In this document: positions 23,787 to 32,092 of the stretch, one piece after another
Layout: every line of letters starts with the position of its first letter
Numbering within the stretch: the first letter of the stretch is position 1
Assembly (NCBI GenBank): GCA_016210295.1
Contig: JACQUM010000018.1
Coordinates: forward strand, 1-35,565
Reading direction: 5' to 3'
DNA length: 35,565 nt
From: Chloroflexota bacterium
GTDB taxonomy: Bacteria; Chloroflexota; Dehalococcoidia; UBA6926; JACQUM01
The notes under the pieces: model-generated
What the model was told of the DNA's origin: nothing
Seen by the model: only the letters and a program-made list of their open reading frames with translations
Database searches by the model: none
Translations under genes and position numbers: made by a program

Positions 23787-26204
23787 CTACCCTTTCCTTG
23801 TTAGCTTCGGAGAGGGGGTCTTGGCAGAAAGAGAGGCCGTTCCCTTCTGCAGGCTGATGTGGACGATGGTCGCTCCCTCGCCGCCCTCTGCCGCCTCCGC
23901 TATTTGGAAGGAGTCGACGAGGGGATGGCTGCCGAGATGGCGGTGAACGGCGCGACGAAGAGTCCCGGTTCCCTTTCCGTGGACCACGCGCAGCGTCGCC
24001 AGGCCGGAGAGGAAGGCTTGGTTGAGCCGAGCCTCCAGCTCTTCTATGGCCTCCTCCGTTGTCTTCCTGCGCAGGAGGATCTCAGAGGGCGGCTTTGCAG
24101 GGACTGGCACAGAGACGTCGGCCCTGGAAACGGAGCGCTGGACGGGTCCTCCTCTCCGCTCCTCCGGGAGCGGTTCGAGCTGGTGCCACGGCAGGCGCCC
24201 TCTCACTGCCCCCATCTGGACATCCACCTCTCCCTGCTCGTCGGGGGCAGTCAAAAGCATGCCCTGTACGCCGAGGCTAGGGATGTAGACAGGGGTGCCA
24301 GGCTTGGGAACGGCAGTTGGCCTTCGCTCCAGGGCAGCCCGCCGGGACGCGGTGGATAACGCTTGACGGACCTCCTCTGTCTCGTCGGTGTTTTCCCTCG
24401 CCGTTTCCCTGGTGACGAGCTGGTAGTCCAGCATGGCTCGAAGGCGCGCGAGGCGGGCTTGCAAGCGCTTGGTCTCCTCCAAGAGGTCTCGGCGGCCCTG
24501 CTCCTTGGCGCCTCGGCGCTCTCGCTCCGCCTCTTGCAGTTCCCTTTCCAGGGCTGCCCGAAGGGTCGCGGACTCCGTCTGCGCCTTCTCCGCGACACGG
24601 CGCAGCTCCGCAGTCTGGGCGCGCTCCTGTTGGATCTCGGCCAGGAGACTATCGATCTTGACGCGCTCCTGACCTAGGGTCTGTCGAGCCCTCTTCAAGA
24701 CGGAGGAGGGGACCCCCAGCCTCTGGGCGATGGCCAGGGCGTTGCTTCGGCCAGGCAGGCCCAGGACGAGACGATAGGTGGGAGCCAGGGTCTCGGCGTC
24801 GAACTCGACGCTGGCGTTGCGAGCGCCGGGCGTCGTCTGGGCGAAGCTCTTGAGGTCGCTGTGGTGCGTGGTGGCCACGGTGGTGATCCGACGCTCCAGG
24901 AGATAGGAGAGGATGGCCTGGGCCAGGGCGGAGCCCTCGTCGGGATCGGTGCCCGCGCCCAGTTCGTCCAGAAGCACGAGGCAGCCATCGTCTCCCTCCT
25001 GCAAGACCTGGACGATGGTGGCCATATGAGAGCTGAAGGTAGAGAGGGACTGCTCGATGGACTGTTCGTCGCCGATGTCGGCGAAGACCCGGCGGTAGAG
25101 CGGGACCCGGGCGGCCCGGGCGGGGACCTGAAGGCCGGCCAGGGCCATGAGGGAGAGCAACCCCACCGTCTTGAGGGCCACGGTCTTGCCTCCGGTGTTC
25201 GGGCCTGTGATGAGCAGGACAGTGGCAGGACCGCCCACCTCGATGGTGATGGGGACGGGCTCGCGTGGGATGAGGGGATGTCGTGCCTCCTCAAGACGCA
25301 GGGAGGCGCTCTCGGAAAGAGGGACGAGTTCCGGTTCCACGCCTCCCACCGCCTCCGCATGCCGTCCCTTGGCCAGGGCCAAGTCGAGGTGGGCGAGGAC
25401 CGCCAGGGCCTCGCCCAGGCGCGGCGCCTCCTCTGCGACGAGGCCCGTGAGGCGACGGAGGACGTGGTGCTCCTCGCGGGCCTCTTCCTCCTGGAGCTCG
25501 CGCCAGTGGTTCCCCAGGTCCACGACGCCCAGGGGCTCGATAAAGAGGGTCGCCCCGGTGCTGGAGACATCGTGGACGATGCCGGAGAGAGCGCTTCGGT
25601 GGTCGGCCTTGACAGGAAGGACGTACCGGTTGTTCCGCTGGGTGACGAGGCCCTCCTGGAGAACCTCGCGGTACTGAGGAGACTGGACAAAACGGTTCAT
25701 CGCCTCGACGAGGTGCTCGTGCGCGAGGCGGGTTTCCGCTCTCAGCTCGCGGAGAAGAGGAGAGGCGTCGTCGGCGAGATGGCCGTCGACCTGGATACAG
25801 CGCGTGATCTCCTTTTCCAGGGCCCAGAGTTCCGGCAGGTGTGAGCCGAGGTCGGCGAGGAGAGGGGCGGTCTCTTTCCTGCGAAGAAGGCTCGCCCGTG
25901 CCTGGCGCGTCACGCCGGCTGTGGTGGCGACCTCCAGGAGTTGGAAGCTGTCCAGGGTGCCTTCCTTGCGGGCGCGTTGGACAGCGGCGCGGACGTCGCG
26001 CACGGAGGTCAGGGGAGGCGCGGCCTTCTCCTGGAGAAGCCGCCGGGCCTCGCGGGTCTCCTGCTGGCGGCGGACCGCGGCTGCGGCGTCGGCGGTGGGG
26101 AGAAGCTCCAGGGCCTGCTCCCGGCCAAGGGACGTCGCGGCGAAGGCGGCCAGCCGCTCCCGGACGGCGGTGAACTCCAGAGTCTGGAGGGATTTGTCTT
26201 GCAT
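23787..26204 (-). CDS. mutS2: MutS2 ATPase with C-terminal Smr-like domain
   Basis: 805 residues, usual MutS2 length. The MutS core has Walker A GPNTGGKT and Walker B CLVLLDELGAGTDPDEG, followed by a coiled coil (about 510-600, EIQQERAQTAELRRVAEKAQ). The C-terminal Smr domain keeps the HGKGTGTLR motif but its usual LDLRG is ILLRR (SEILLRRKTTEEA). MutS2 acts in ribosome-collision rescue and in suppressing recombination, with nuclease activity from the Smr domain. ATG 26204 directly abuts the folB TAG. Confidence 0.93.
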   Translation of the reverse strand: MQDKSLQTLEFTAVRERLAAFAATSLGREQALELLPTADAAAAVRRQQETREARRLLQEKAAPPLTSVRDVRAAVQRARKEGTLDSFQLLEVATTAGVTRQARASLLRRKETAPLLADLGSHLPELWALEKEITRCIQVDGHLADDASPLLRELRAETRLAHEHLVEAMNRFVQSPQYREVLQEGLVTQRNNRYVLPVKADHRSALSGIVHDVSSTGATLFIEPLGVVDLGNHWRELQEEEAREEHHVLRRLTGLVAEEAPRLGEALAVLAHLDLALAKGRHAEAVGGVEPELVPLSESASLRLEEARHPLIPREPVPITIEVGGPATVLLITGPNTGGKTVALKTVGLLSLMALAGLQVPARAARVPLYRRVFADIGDEQSIEQSLSTFSSHMATIVQVLQEGDDGCLVLLDELGAGTDPDEGSALAQAILSYLLERRITTVATTHHSDLKSFAQTTPGARNASVEFDAETLAPTYRLVLGLPGRSNALAIAQRLGVPSSVLKRARQTLGQERVKIDSLLAEIQQERAQTAELRRVAEKAQTESATLRAALERELQEAERERRGAKEQGRRDLLEETKRLQARLARLRAMLDYQLVTRETARENTDETEEVRQALSTASRRAALERRPTAVPKPGTPVYIPSLGVQGMLLTAPDEQGEVDVQMGAVRGRLPWHQLEPLPEERRGGPVQRSVSRADVSVPVPAKPPSEILLRRKTTEEAIEELEARLNQAFLSGLATLRVVHGKGTGTLRRAVHRHLGSHPLVDSFQIAEAAEGGEGATIVHISLQKGTASLSAKTPSPKLTRKG

Positions 26205-26588
26205 CTACCGCCCCTCGCTCGTGGAGCGCCGCCGGACGATCTCCACCCAGGAACGATCGAGGACGCTGCCTTTGATGGCGACGCCGGGCTTGCTCACGCG
26301 CACGCGCACCTCCTCGGCGGGCAGGGCCGCCAGGAGACGTTGAGCGATCTCTTCCGCCAGCGCCTCCAGGAGCTGCACGCTGGGCCCCTCCATCACCTCG
26401 CGCACCGTCCGGTAGGCGACACCGTAGTCCAGGGTGTCTTCCAGGCGGTCCGAGGAGGCGGCACGGGAAAGGTCTGCCACCATCTCCACGTCTACCACGA
26501 AGCGCTGGCCCATGCGGCGCTCCTCTTCTTTGACGCCGTGGTAGCCGTAGAAGACCATCCCTTCCAGACCGATGCGGTCCTGCGCCAT
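26205..26588 (-). CDS. folB: Dihydroneopterin aldolase
   Basis: 127 residues, usual FolB length. Folate synthesis enzyme. N-terminus GLEGMVFYGYHGVKEEER carries the conserved YGYHG with the substrate-binding Glu, and VRVSKPGVAIKG holds the catalytic Lys. It starts 8 bp after the rhomboid stop and ends directly before the mutS2 ATG, so it sits in the middle of the rhomboid-folB-mutS2 transcript. Confidence 0.93.
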   Translation of the reverse strand: MAQDRIGLEGMVFYGYHGVKEEERRMGQRFVVDVEMVADLSRAASSDRLEDTLDYGVAYRTVREVMEGPSVQLLEALAEEIAQRLLAALPAEEVRVRVSKPGVAIKGSVLDRSWVEIVRRRSTSEGR

Positions 26589-26596
26589 GCCTCTCC

Positions 26597-27355
26597 TCAG
26601 TCTCGGGACCAGCGCCAGGGATAGTGTCGGTAGGGCTGCCAGATGGGCTGGCCGTGAAGTCTGCGGTACAAGGCGACACTCCCCGCCCCCACGACGAAGC
26701 CGCCGATGTGCGCCCAGTAGGCGACTCCCTCCGATTGGGCGGAGACGCCCAGGGAACCGAGGCTGCTGAAGAACTGGAGGAGGAACCAGAAGCCCAGGAG
26801 ATAGACGGCGGGGATGCGGACCACGGTGACGAAGAAGAAGATGACGAGAGTCCGAACGCGGCTCAAGGGATAGAGCAAGAGGTAGGCGCCGAGGATTCCA
26901 GCGATGGCGCCGCTGGCCCCGATGGTGGGGACGTCGCTCCCCTGGTTGAAGAGGATGTGGGCGCCTGAGGCGGCCAGGCCGCAGGCGAGGTAGAAAAGCG
27001 CGTACCGCAGGTGGCCCAAGCGGTCCTCCACGTTGTCGCCGAAGACCCAGAGGTAGACCATGTTCCCAAGAACGTGGGCGAAGCCGCCGTGGATGAACAT
27101 AGAGGTGATAAGGGTGCCCCACAGAGGAATGGGCGTGGCGATCTCCAGCACGCGGGCGCCGATGTTCAGGGAGGTGAAGTCCTCGCCGCTAGTCAGCTCT
27201 GCGGGGACCGCGCCGAACTTATAGAAGAAGGCCATCTGGCCGAGGTCGCCCAGGGTCAGCTCGTAGAGGAAGACGAGGACGTTCAGGGCGATGAAGGCCC
27301 ACGTCACATAGGGGCGTCGGCTGCTGGGGACCTCGGGGTCGGACAGGGGGATCAA
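26597..27355 (-). CDS. Rhomboid-family intramembrane serine protease
   Basis: 252 residues, six or seven membrane helices. The catalytic Ser is in TIGASGAIAG and the His in YWAHIGGFVVG; HGGFAHVLGNMVYLWVFG matches the conserved oxyanion-side region. The start codon is TTG 27355. The long periplasmic loop 1 with PVPAE-like sequence is typical of this bacterial subgroup. First gene of the folB-mutS2 group. Confidence 0.92.
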   Translation of the reverse strand: MIPLSDPEVPSSRRPYVTWAFIALNVLVFLYELTLGDLGQMAFFYKFGAVPAELTSGEDFTSLNIGARVLEIATPIPLWGTLITSMFIHGGFAHVLGNMVYLWVFGDNVEDRLGHLRYALFYLACGLAASGAHILFNQGSDVPTIGASGAIAGILGAYLLLYPLSRVRTLVIFFFVTVVRIPAVYLLGFWFLLQFFSSLGSLGVSAQSEGVAYWAHIGGFVVGAGSVALYRRLHGQPIWQPYRHYPWRWSRD

Positions 27356-27373
27356 GAAACGCTCGCTTTCCTA

Positions 27374-27400
27374 AAGAAGGAGGAAATTCTCCTCCTTCTT
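27374..27400 (-). promoter_or_regulatory. Hairpin in rhomboid 5' leader
   Basis: Eleven-bp perfect stem (AAGAAGGAGGA with TCCTCCTTCTT, 5-nt loop) 18 bp upstream of TTG 27355. One arm, on the transcript, holds an AGGAGGA sequence. It lies in the divergent region between the rhomboid and CoA-transferase genes. A role in translation control or termination is possible; no U-run follows on the minus strand. Confidence 0.4.
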
Positions 27401-27568
27401 CTCTTTACCCTCGTCATGCGGCGCCGCTCGAGATGCTAGGCTCTCTTTCTTCTCGGTGTCCCTTCCTTCTACCAGCATACCAGGCTGAGGTCCGGAGTTC
27501 GTTTGCCCAGAGCGAGGGATGGGATTGCTACAATGAGAACGCCAATTCCCAATAGCGAGGAGACCTCT

Positions 27569-28762
27569 ATGTCTGGCCCTCTCTCCGGTCTGCATATCCT
27601 GGACCTGACCCGCGTCCTCGCGGGCCCCTTTTGCACCATGCTCCTGTCGGACCTCGGGGCCGAGGTGATCAAGGTGGAGCAGCCGGAGGTGGGCGACCTG
27701 ACCCGCGGTACGGGGCCGTTCATGAAAGGGGAGAGCTACTATTTCATCAGCGTGAACCGAGGGAAAAAGAGCGTCACCGTGGACTTTTCCAAGGAGGAGG
27801 GGAAGGAGATCGTCCTGGGGATGGCGCAGAGGTGCGACGTTCTGGTGGAGAACTTCGTTCCCGGGACGATGGCGAAGTGGGGCCTGGGGTACGAGGCGCT
27901 GCGACAGGTCAACCCGCGGCTCATCTACTGCGCCATCTCTGGGTTCGGCCAGACGGGCCCCTATGCAGGGCGTCCGGCTCTGGACGTGGTGGTGCAGGCC
28001 ATGGGCGGGATCATGAGCATCACCGGAGAGCCAGGAGGCCCTCCCGTGCGCCCGGGCTCCTCTCTGGGGGACATCGTCGCCGGCCTCTACGCCGCGACGG
28101 CCATCCTGGCCGCCGTCTACGAGCGGGACCGGAGCGGCCAGGGGCAGATGGTGGACGTTCCCATGATGGATTGCCAGGTGGCGATCTTGGAGGCGGCCAT
28201 CGGAAGGTATCTGTGCACCGGCGAGGTGCCTGGCCCGCTCGGGAGCCGTCACCCCACCTTCACCCCTTTCCAGGCCTTCCGCACCGCCGATAGCTGGGTG
28301 GTGGCGGCTGTCGTGGGGGGCGTGAACGACATGTGGCCTCTCTTCTGCTCGGCCATCGGGCATGTCGAGATGATCGACGATCCCCGCTTCGCCGACGGGA
28401 ACCTCCGCACCGAGCACTACGCGGAGTTGGCGCCCATCCTGGAAGCCGCGATGCGGGGGAAGACGACGGACGAGTGGGTGGCGGAGTTCACCGAGATGGG
28501 TATCCCGTGCGGGCCGGTCAACACTATCGACCGCGTGGTGCACGACCCCAGCATCCAGGCCCACGGGATGATCGTGGACATTCCGCACAACTCCCTGGGC
28601 ACGGTGCCGGTCGTGGGCCTGCCTGTCGCGCTGTCCCGAACGCCTGGCAGGCCCCAGGGCGCCCCGCCGGACCTGGGACAGCACACAAAAGAGGTGTTGA
28701 CGGGTCTCCTGCGCTATTCCCCTGAGAAGGTGGCAGAGCTGCAGCGGAAGAGAGTCCTGTGA
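27569..28762 (+). CDS. Class III CoA transferase (CaiB/BaiF family)
   Basis: 397 residues. It moves CoA between acyl donors and acceptors through an Asp-linked intermediate. The N-terminus LSGLHILDLTRVLAGPFCTM, VENFVPGTMAKWGLGYEAL and ALDVVVQAMGGIMSITG (catalytic Asp) are typical. ATG 27569 has GAGGAG upstream. It is a single gene with no adjacent acyl-CoA metabolism genes, so the substrate is unknown. ATG 27533 is an in-frame alternative without a good binding site. Confidence 0.92.
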   Translation: MSGPLSGLHILDLTRVLAGPFCTMLLSDLGAEVIKVEQPEVGDLTRGTGPFMKGESYYFISVNRGKKSVTVDFSKEEGKEIVLGMAQRCDVLVENFVPGTMAKWGLGYEALRQVNPRLIYCAISGFGQTGPYAGRPALDVVVQAMGGIMSITGEPGGPPVRPGSSLGDIVAGLYAATAILAAVYERDRSGQGQMVDVPMMDCQVAILEAAIGRYLCTGEVPGPLGSRHPTFTPFQAFRTADSWVVAAVVGGVNDMWPLFCSAIGHVEMIDDPRFADGNLRTEHYAELAPILEAAMRGKTTDEWVAEFTEMGIPCGPVNTIDRVVHDPSIQAHGMIVDIPHNSLGTVPVVGLPVALSRTPGRPQGAPPDLGQHTKEVLTGLLRYSPEKVAELQRKRVL

Positions 28763-28773
28763 CGAGTGGTGTC

Positions 28774-28796
28774 CGCCCTGAGCCTGTCGAAGGGCG
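28774..28796. repeat. Short REP-like inverted repeat
   Basis: CGCCCT and AGGGCG flank GAGCCTGTCGA just after the CoA-transferase stop. Part of the same word, read inverted (CCTTCGGCAGGCTC), occurs at 13082-13095 inside the MITE-like element. Confidence 0.4.
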
Positions 28797-28836
28797 AGTG
28801 GCCTGGCGTTTTGTTACTCTGAGCGGAACGAAGAGT

Positions 28837-28918
28837 CTAGCAAGGTGCTGAAAAAGGGGAGTGCAGAGGGGCGAAGCCCCTTTGCCGGGGGTCTGGGGGG
28901 GTGCCCCCCAGATATAAT
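28837..28918. repeat. Dispersed repeat, copy with terminal CTAGCAAGGTGCTGAAAA
   Basis: Begins with the same terminal word as the element at 13038-13211 and ends with CCAGATATAAT; the inverted right part of that element reads the same over about 80 bp with scattered changes. The interior has G/C-run inverted repeats. Non-coding. Confidence 0.65.
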
Positions 28919-28920
28919 TT

Positions 28921-28967
28921 GGGGCTTGTATACTTGACGCAGTCCTTGCGTCAAGTATACAAGCCCC
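28921..28967. repeat. 21-bp perfect inverted repeat
   Basis: GGGGCTTGTATACTTGACGC plus A (28921-28941) pairs exactly with 28947-28967 around GTCCT. It directly follows the dispersed repeat. There is no T-run, and the CoA-transferase stop is about 160 bp upstream. It could be a mobile-element end, a cruciform site or a strong RNA hairpin. Confidence 0.7.
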
Positions 28968-28970
28968 CTT

Positions 28971-29300
28971 CGATGCGTAGTTCGTTCTCTTCCAAATGCC
29001 GTTCCTGTCAGGTGTCCAACCCGCGGGAAACTGAAAACATCGCCCCCCTGCTTCTCCCCCAGGTACAGAGAAGATGTCCCCAAGGCGCTCCGCGCAATCT
29101 CTTAGACCGCACAGCACGCGAGTGCCCGTCCTCCGGTCAAGTCGGGCGACAAGGGGCGACCAGCCCTCTCTGATCCTCTGCGCACGAAGGACCTGCCACT
29201 CTAAGATCATCGCCTCGATTTCTTGCGACGAGCCATTGGGCACTTCCACCGTGCTTTCGACCTGTTTCAGCGCCCCAAGGGGTTCGCCTTCACCTTTCAT
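28971..29300 (-). pseudogene. Possible remnant of a small hypothetical gene
   Basis: ATG 29300 has GGAG 7 nt upstream and opens a frame MKGEGEPLGALKQVESTVEV with RVLCGLRDCAERLGDIF and PAGWTPDRNGIWKRTN, which looks like protein-coding composition with a possible metal-binding Cys pair. The frame then runs into the perfect inverted repeat and the dispersed repeat, where it is certainly not genuine. The original 3' end has probably been lost. Unrecognised; the rest of the gap 28763-29500 holds only the repeats. Confidence 0.3.
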
Positions 29301-29500
29301 CAGCTCTCCAGTTCACCCTCCGTTGCGTATTGACGTGAGCTTGCAGGATACTGTCTCCGTAGCTCTCAATATTAGCGCCGCACCAGGTCCCGCTCCAGAG
29401 TGAACCGAAAAGGAGTAATTGCGTAACGTTCGTCACTACGAGCGAGCACAGCGAGTAGGGAATTCGCTATACTCCCCCTAGCTTGTCAGCGAGGTGACTC

Positions 29501-30328
29501 ATGCAGGTCACGTCTCATGTCTACGTCATGCACTACGATGACGGCGCCGTCGGACACCCCGGCGGCAGCAACAACTACTTCGTCGGCGATCCGAAGGAGG
29601 AGATGGTCCTCATCGACACGGGGGACCACCAGAAGGTCTGGACCCAGAAGGTCCTGGACTACTGGCGGAAGCTGGGCCGGCCTAAAATCGGCGCCATTCT
29701 CATCACCCACGGCCATGGCGACCACACCGGCGGTCTCGACCGCATCTACGAGGCCACGCGTGCCTTGGTCCGCTGCCATCCCAAGCTGGCCGAGCGGCTG
29801 CGGGTCGTGGTGGGTGAGAAGGCTGTCGTCCCCCTCCGCTCCACGGAGGTCATTCGGACGGGAGGGGGAGCCACTCTCCGGGCCCTGTTCACCCCTGGCC
29901 ACGAGGTGGATCACGTCTGCTACTACCTAAGGCAGGACCGTGTCCTGTTCACCGGCGACACCATCCTCGGCGCCTCCTCTTCCAGCGTGCGGGACCTGTC
30001 CAGCTATATGAAGTCCTTGCAGCTCCTGGCCCGCTACCGGCACGACACCATCTGCCCCGCTCACGGCCCCGTGGTGCCGTCTCCTCGCGGCGCCCGCCTC
30101 GTCCAGTGGTACATCAACCACCGCAACGAGCGGGAGCAGCAGGTCCTGGCCGCTCTGCGCAAGGGAATCGCCGACGTCTCCGAGATGGTGCGGGACATCT
30201 ACCCGCGCAACCTGAAGCGAGGGCTGGTGCACTCTGCGGAGGGGAATGTCCAGACCCATCTGGAGAAGCTGGTCAAAGAGGGCAGGGTGGCGGAGACGCC
30301 ACCTCGCTACGTCCTGAAGAAGAAGTAA
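29501..30328 (+). CDS. Metallo-beta-lactamase-fold hydrolase, LACTB2-like
   Basis: 275 residues. The zinc motif THGHGDHTGG (about residue 68-77), later His in FTPGHEVDHVCYYL, Asp in LFTGDTILG and His in CPAHGPVV complete the binuclear site. The C-terminal 80 residues (REQQVLAALRKGIADVSEMV) look like the winged-helix domain of LACTB2-type enzymes. GAGGTG lies just before the ATG and a TATACT at 29468-29473 may be its -10 box. Substrate unknown. Confidence 0.92.
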   Translation: MQVTSHVYVMHYDDGAVGHPGGSNNYFVGDPKEEMVLIDTGDHQKVWTQKVLDYWRKLGRPKIGAILITHGHGDHTGGLDRIYEATRALVRCHPKLAERLRVVVGEKAVVPLRSTEVIRTGGGATLRALFTPGHEVDHVCYYLRQDRVLFTGDTILGASSSSVRDLSSYMKSLQLLARYRHDTICPAHGPVVPSPRGARLVQWYINHRNEREQQVLAALRKGIADVSEMVRDIYPRNLKRGLVHSAEGNVQTHLEKLVKEGRVAETPPRYVLKKK

Positions 30329-30353
30329 AGCTCGGCGGTGCGGAACGTCTTCC

Positions 30354-30395
30354 AGCCCCCTGCCCATCCTGAAAGGTCTCAAGAGACAGGGGGCT
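30354..30395. terminator. Possible terminator between convergent genes
   Basis: AGCCCCCTG (30354-30362) pairs with CAGGGGGCT (30387-30395) across a 24-nt loop, between the hydrolase (+) and the cupin (-). A nested CAGGGG/CCCCTG pair (30387-30403) is an alternative fold. No T-run, so weak evidence. Confidence 0.35.
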
Positions 30396-30450
30396 ATCCC
30401 CTGTAACCCCCGCCGAAAGGGCTTCCGCCCTCTCCGGACTCACTCGACGG

Positions 30451-30876
30451 TCACGAGGTCTCTTTGAGGATCGCCTGGGGCAGATCCAAGTTGACGACCA
30501 CGTTCTCCTGGTGGTCACGGACGACAATCATCTCGATGCCATCGGAGCCGCTGAGGTTGATCTCCTGGTGGATGATCCGTGGGGGCACATGGACGAAGTC
30601 GCCGGGCCCCGCCTCGATGCTCCGGTCCAGCAACGCGCCGAAACGAAAGCGGGCGTGACCTTTGATCATGTAGATGCCCGACTCGGCGTCGCCGTGGTGG
30701 TGGGCCCCCGAGCGCACACTCGGGGCCAACGTGACGAACCCGACCCACAGGTTCTGGGCACCCACTGTCTGCGCGGCAATGCCGGCGTAGCGATTCATGC
30801 CAGGAGTCTGCCCTGGGTCCAGCGTCAGTTCGCTGGCCCGGACGACCTGCAGCCCGGCCTTGCCGCGGGGAGGCAT
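30451..30876 (-). CDS. Single-domain cupin protein
   Basis: 141 residues. The first cupin motif is SGAHHHGDAESGIYMIKGHA and the second GDFVHVPPRIIHQEIN, giving the His/His/Glu/His metal site. ATG 30876 overlaps the stop of the upstream metallo-hydrolase (ATGA), so the two are made together. Small cupins can be dioxygenases, isomerases or sugar/ligand binders; the activity cannot be told. Confidence 0.9.
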   Translation of the reverse strand: MPPRGKAGLQVVRASELTLDPGQTPGMNRYAGIAAQTVGAQNLWVGFVTLAPSVRSGAHHHGDAESGIYMIKGHARFRFGALLDRSIEAGPGDFVHVPPRIIHQEINLSGSDGIEMIVVRDHQENVVVNLDLPQAILKETS

Positions 30877-31874
30877 CAGCGCTCCTCTTCGCTCAACACA
30901 CGGGCCGTCGGCATGTGGATGCTCACCGGCTCTAGGTAGACGGGGGCCACGGCGGTCGTGCCGGGCAGGAGGTGCGAGACAGCCATCTTGAGGGGCTCCG
31001 TGGCCAAGTCCAGGAAAACGGGGTAGAGGTCATCGTGGTGGGCGGCCAGCAGGACTTTGGGCCGATAGAGCTCCACCAGAGGCAGGGTCCGCTCGTCGAG
31101 CTGGCGCCGGACCAGGGGCCGTCCGATGAAGCCGACGATGGCCGCGTCCACGCCTCCCAGGGAGCCGAAGTACTCCTGCTCCTCCTTGCTGATAGGGCCG
31201 GCGCTATCCCTGTAGACTAGGCGGAAGTCGCCGATCTCGAAGACAAGGCACATGGTGGCCTCTTCCATCACTCGCTTGTCCATGCTGCCGCGAGCGGAGA
31301 CGGAGTTGTAGTGAGCCTGCTCCTCAGGCGTCAATGGACCCTGGTCCTCCTCCCACTTCTCTCGGGCCTCCCGCAGGATTTGAATGTTGGGCATGGGAGC
31401 AGGCTCGTCCTCGTCTGCCAGAAGGTGGAAGCCGTGCAGCACCCGGACCCTATAGTCGCCGAAATCTACCAGGTCACCCGACTCCAGACCGGTGAGTCCC
31501 AGGGTCTGCTTGGCGGGCAGGCCCTCCTTGATCACGACGTTTGCGGCGATGGGGTGGCCAACGACCGTGGCGCCGGTCCGACCCGCCACGTAGGCGGCGT
31601 CGGCGATGTGGTCGTAATGAGGATGGCCGATGAAGATCTGCTCGGCGCGCACCACCTCTTTGGGAGTGAATCCCAAGGGGCGCATGCGGGGGCCGCGGTC
31701 ATAGAAGCAGTCCAGCAGCAGGACGTGGTCGCCGAAGGTCACTTCGAAGTTCGCTGTCCCCAGCCAGCGCAGGGTCACCACGTCCGGCCGAGGGTCCGGC
31801 CGGCCGCCCAGCATGGCCGGGGTTCCGAAAGCTGCCCGGTTTCCCCCGTGAGTGAACCGATATCTCGATGCCAT
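30876..31874 (-). CDS. Metallo-beta-lactamase-fold hydrolase, UlaG-like
   Basis: 332 residues from ATG 31874, which follows a G-rich site. The metal motif FIGHPHYDHIADA (HxHxDH) and the opening VTLRWLGTANFEVTFGDH fit the beta_lactamase_2/UlaG branch. Near the C-terminus, LLAAHHDDLYPV is a likely metal or substrate region. It is the first gene of a two-gene operon with the cupin. Confidence 0.88.
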   Translation of the reverse strand: MASRYRFTHGGNRAAFGTPAMLGGRPDPRPDVVTLRWLGTANFEVTFGDHVLLLDCFYDRGPRMRPLGFTPKEVVRAEQIFIGHPHYDHIADAAYVAGRTGATVVGHPIAANVVIKEGLPAKQTLGLTGLESGDLVDFGDYRVRVLHGFHLLADEDEPAPMPNIQILREAREKWEEDQGPLTPEEQAHYNSVSARGSMDKRVMEEATMCLVFEIGDFRLVYRDSAGPISKEEQEYFGSLGGVDAAIVGFIGRPLVRRQLDERTLPLVELYRPKVLLAAHHDDLYPVFLDLATEPLKMAVSHLLPGTTAVAPVYLEPVSIHMPTARVLSEEER

Positions 31875-31899
31875 GGTGCCCCCCGAGTGTGTGCTCTTA

Positions 31900-31919
31900 T
31901 CTGGTGAAAAATCACCAGA
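31900..31919. promoter_or_regulatory. Perfect inverted repeat upstream of the hydrolase-cupin operon
   Basis: TCTGGTGA and TCACCAGA flank AAAA, 25 bp before ATG 31874. It may be a repressor operator or a leader hairpin. No matching regulator is adjacent. Confidence 0.4.
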
Positions 31920-32021
31920 CGCGACCATGCCATGGTATGCGAGAAAGTGAAGGCTCGCAAGTCGCGGCAGAGGAGGGGGAGCCCTGAGACCTCACCACCG
32001 AGGACCACCGTGCTGGTGGCC

Positions 32022-32053
32022 TTGACATTCCACCTAACTGGAAGGTTTATCAT
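32022..32053 (+). promoter_or_regulatory. MerR-type promoter/operator 1 (upstream of merR-like gene)
   Basis: TTGACA (32022-32027) and TATCAT (32048-32053) are separated by an overlong 20-bp spacer (19 bp if TTATCA is used), as in MerR-activated promoters. The spacer holds the dyad ACATTCC-N8-GGAAGGT, which resembles CueR/HmrR-type half-sites (ACCTTCC/GGAAGGT). It points to the regulator gene itself, so autoregulation is expected. Confidence 0.75.
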
Positions 32054-32092
32054 ACAAGCAAATGATAGAACCTAGGGATGGTGGGTGACGGA

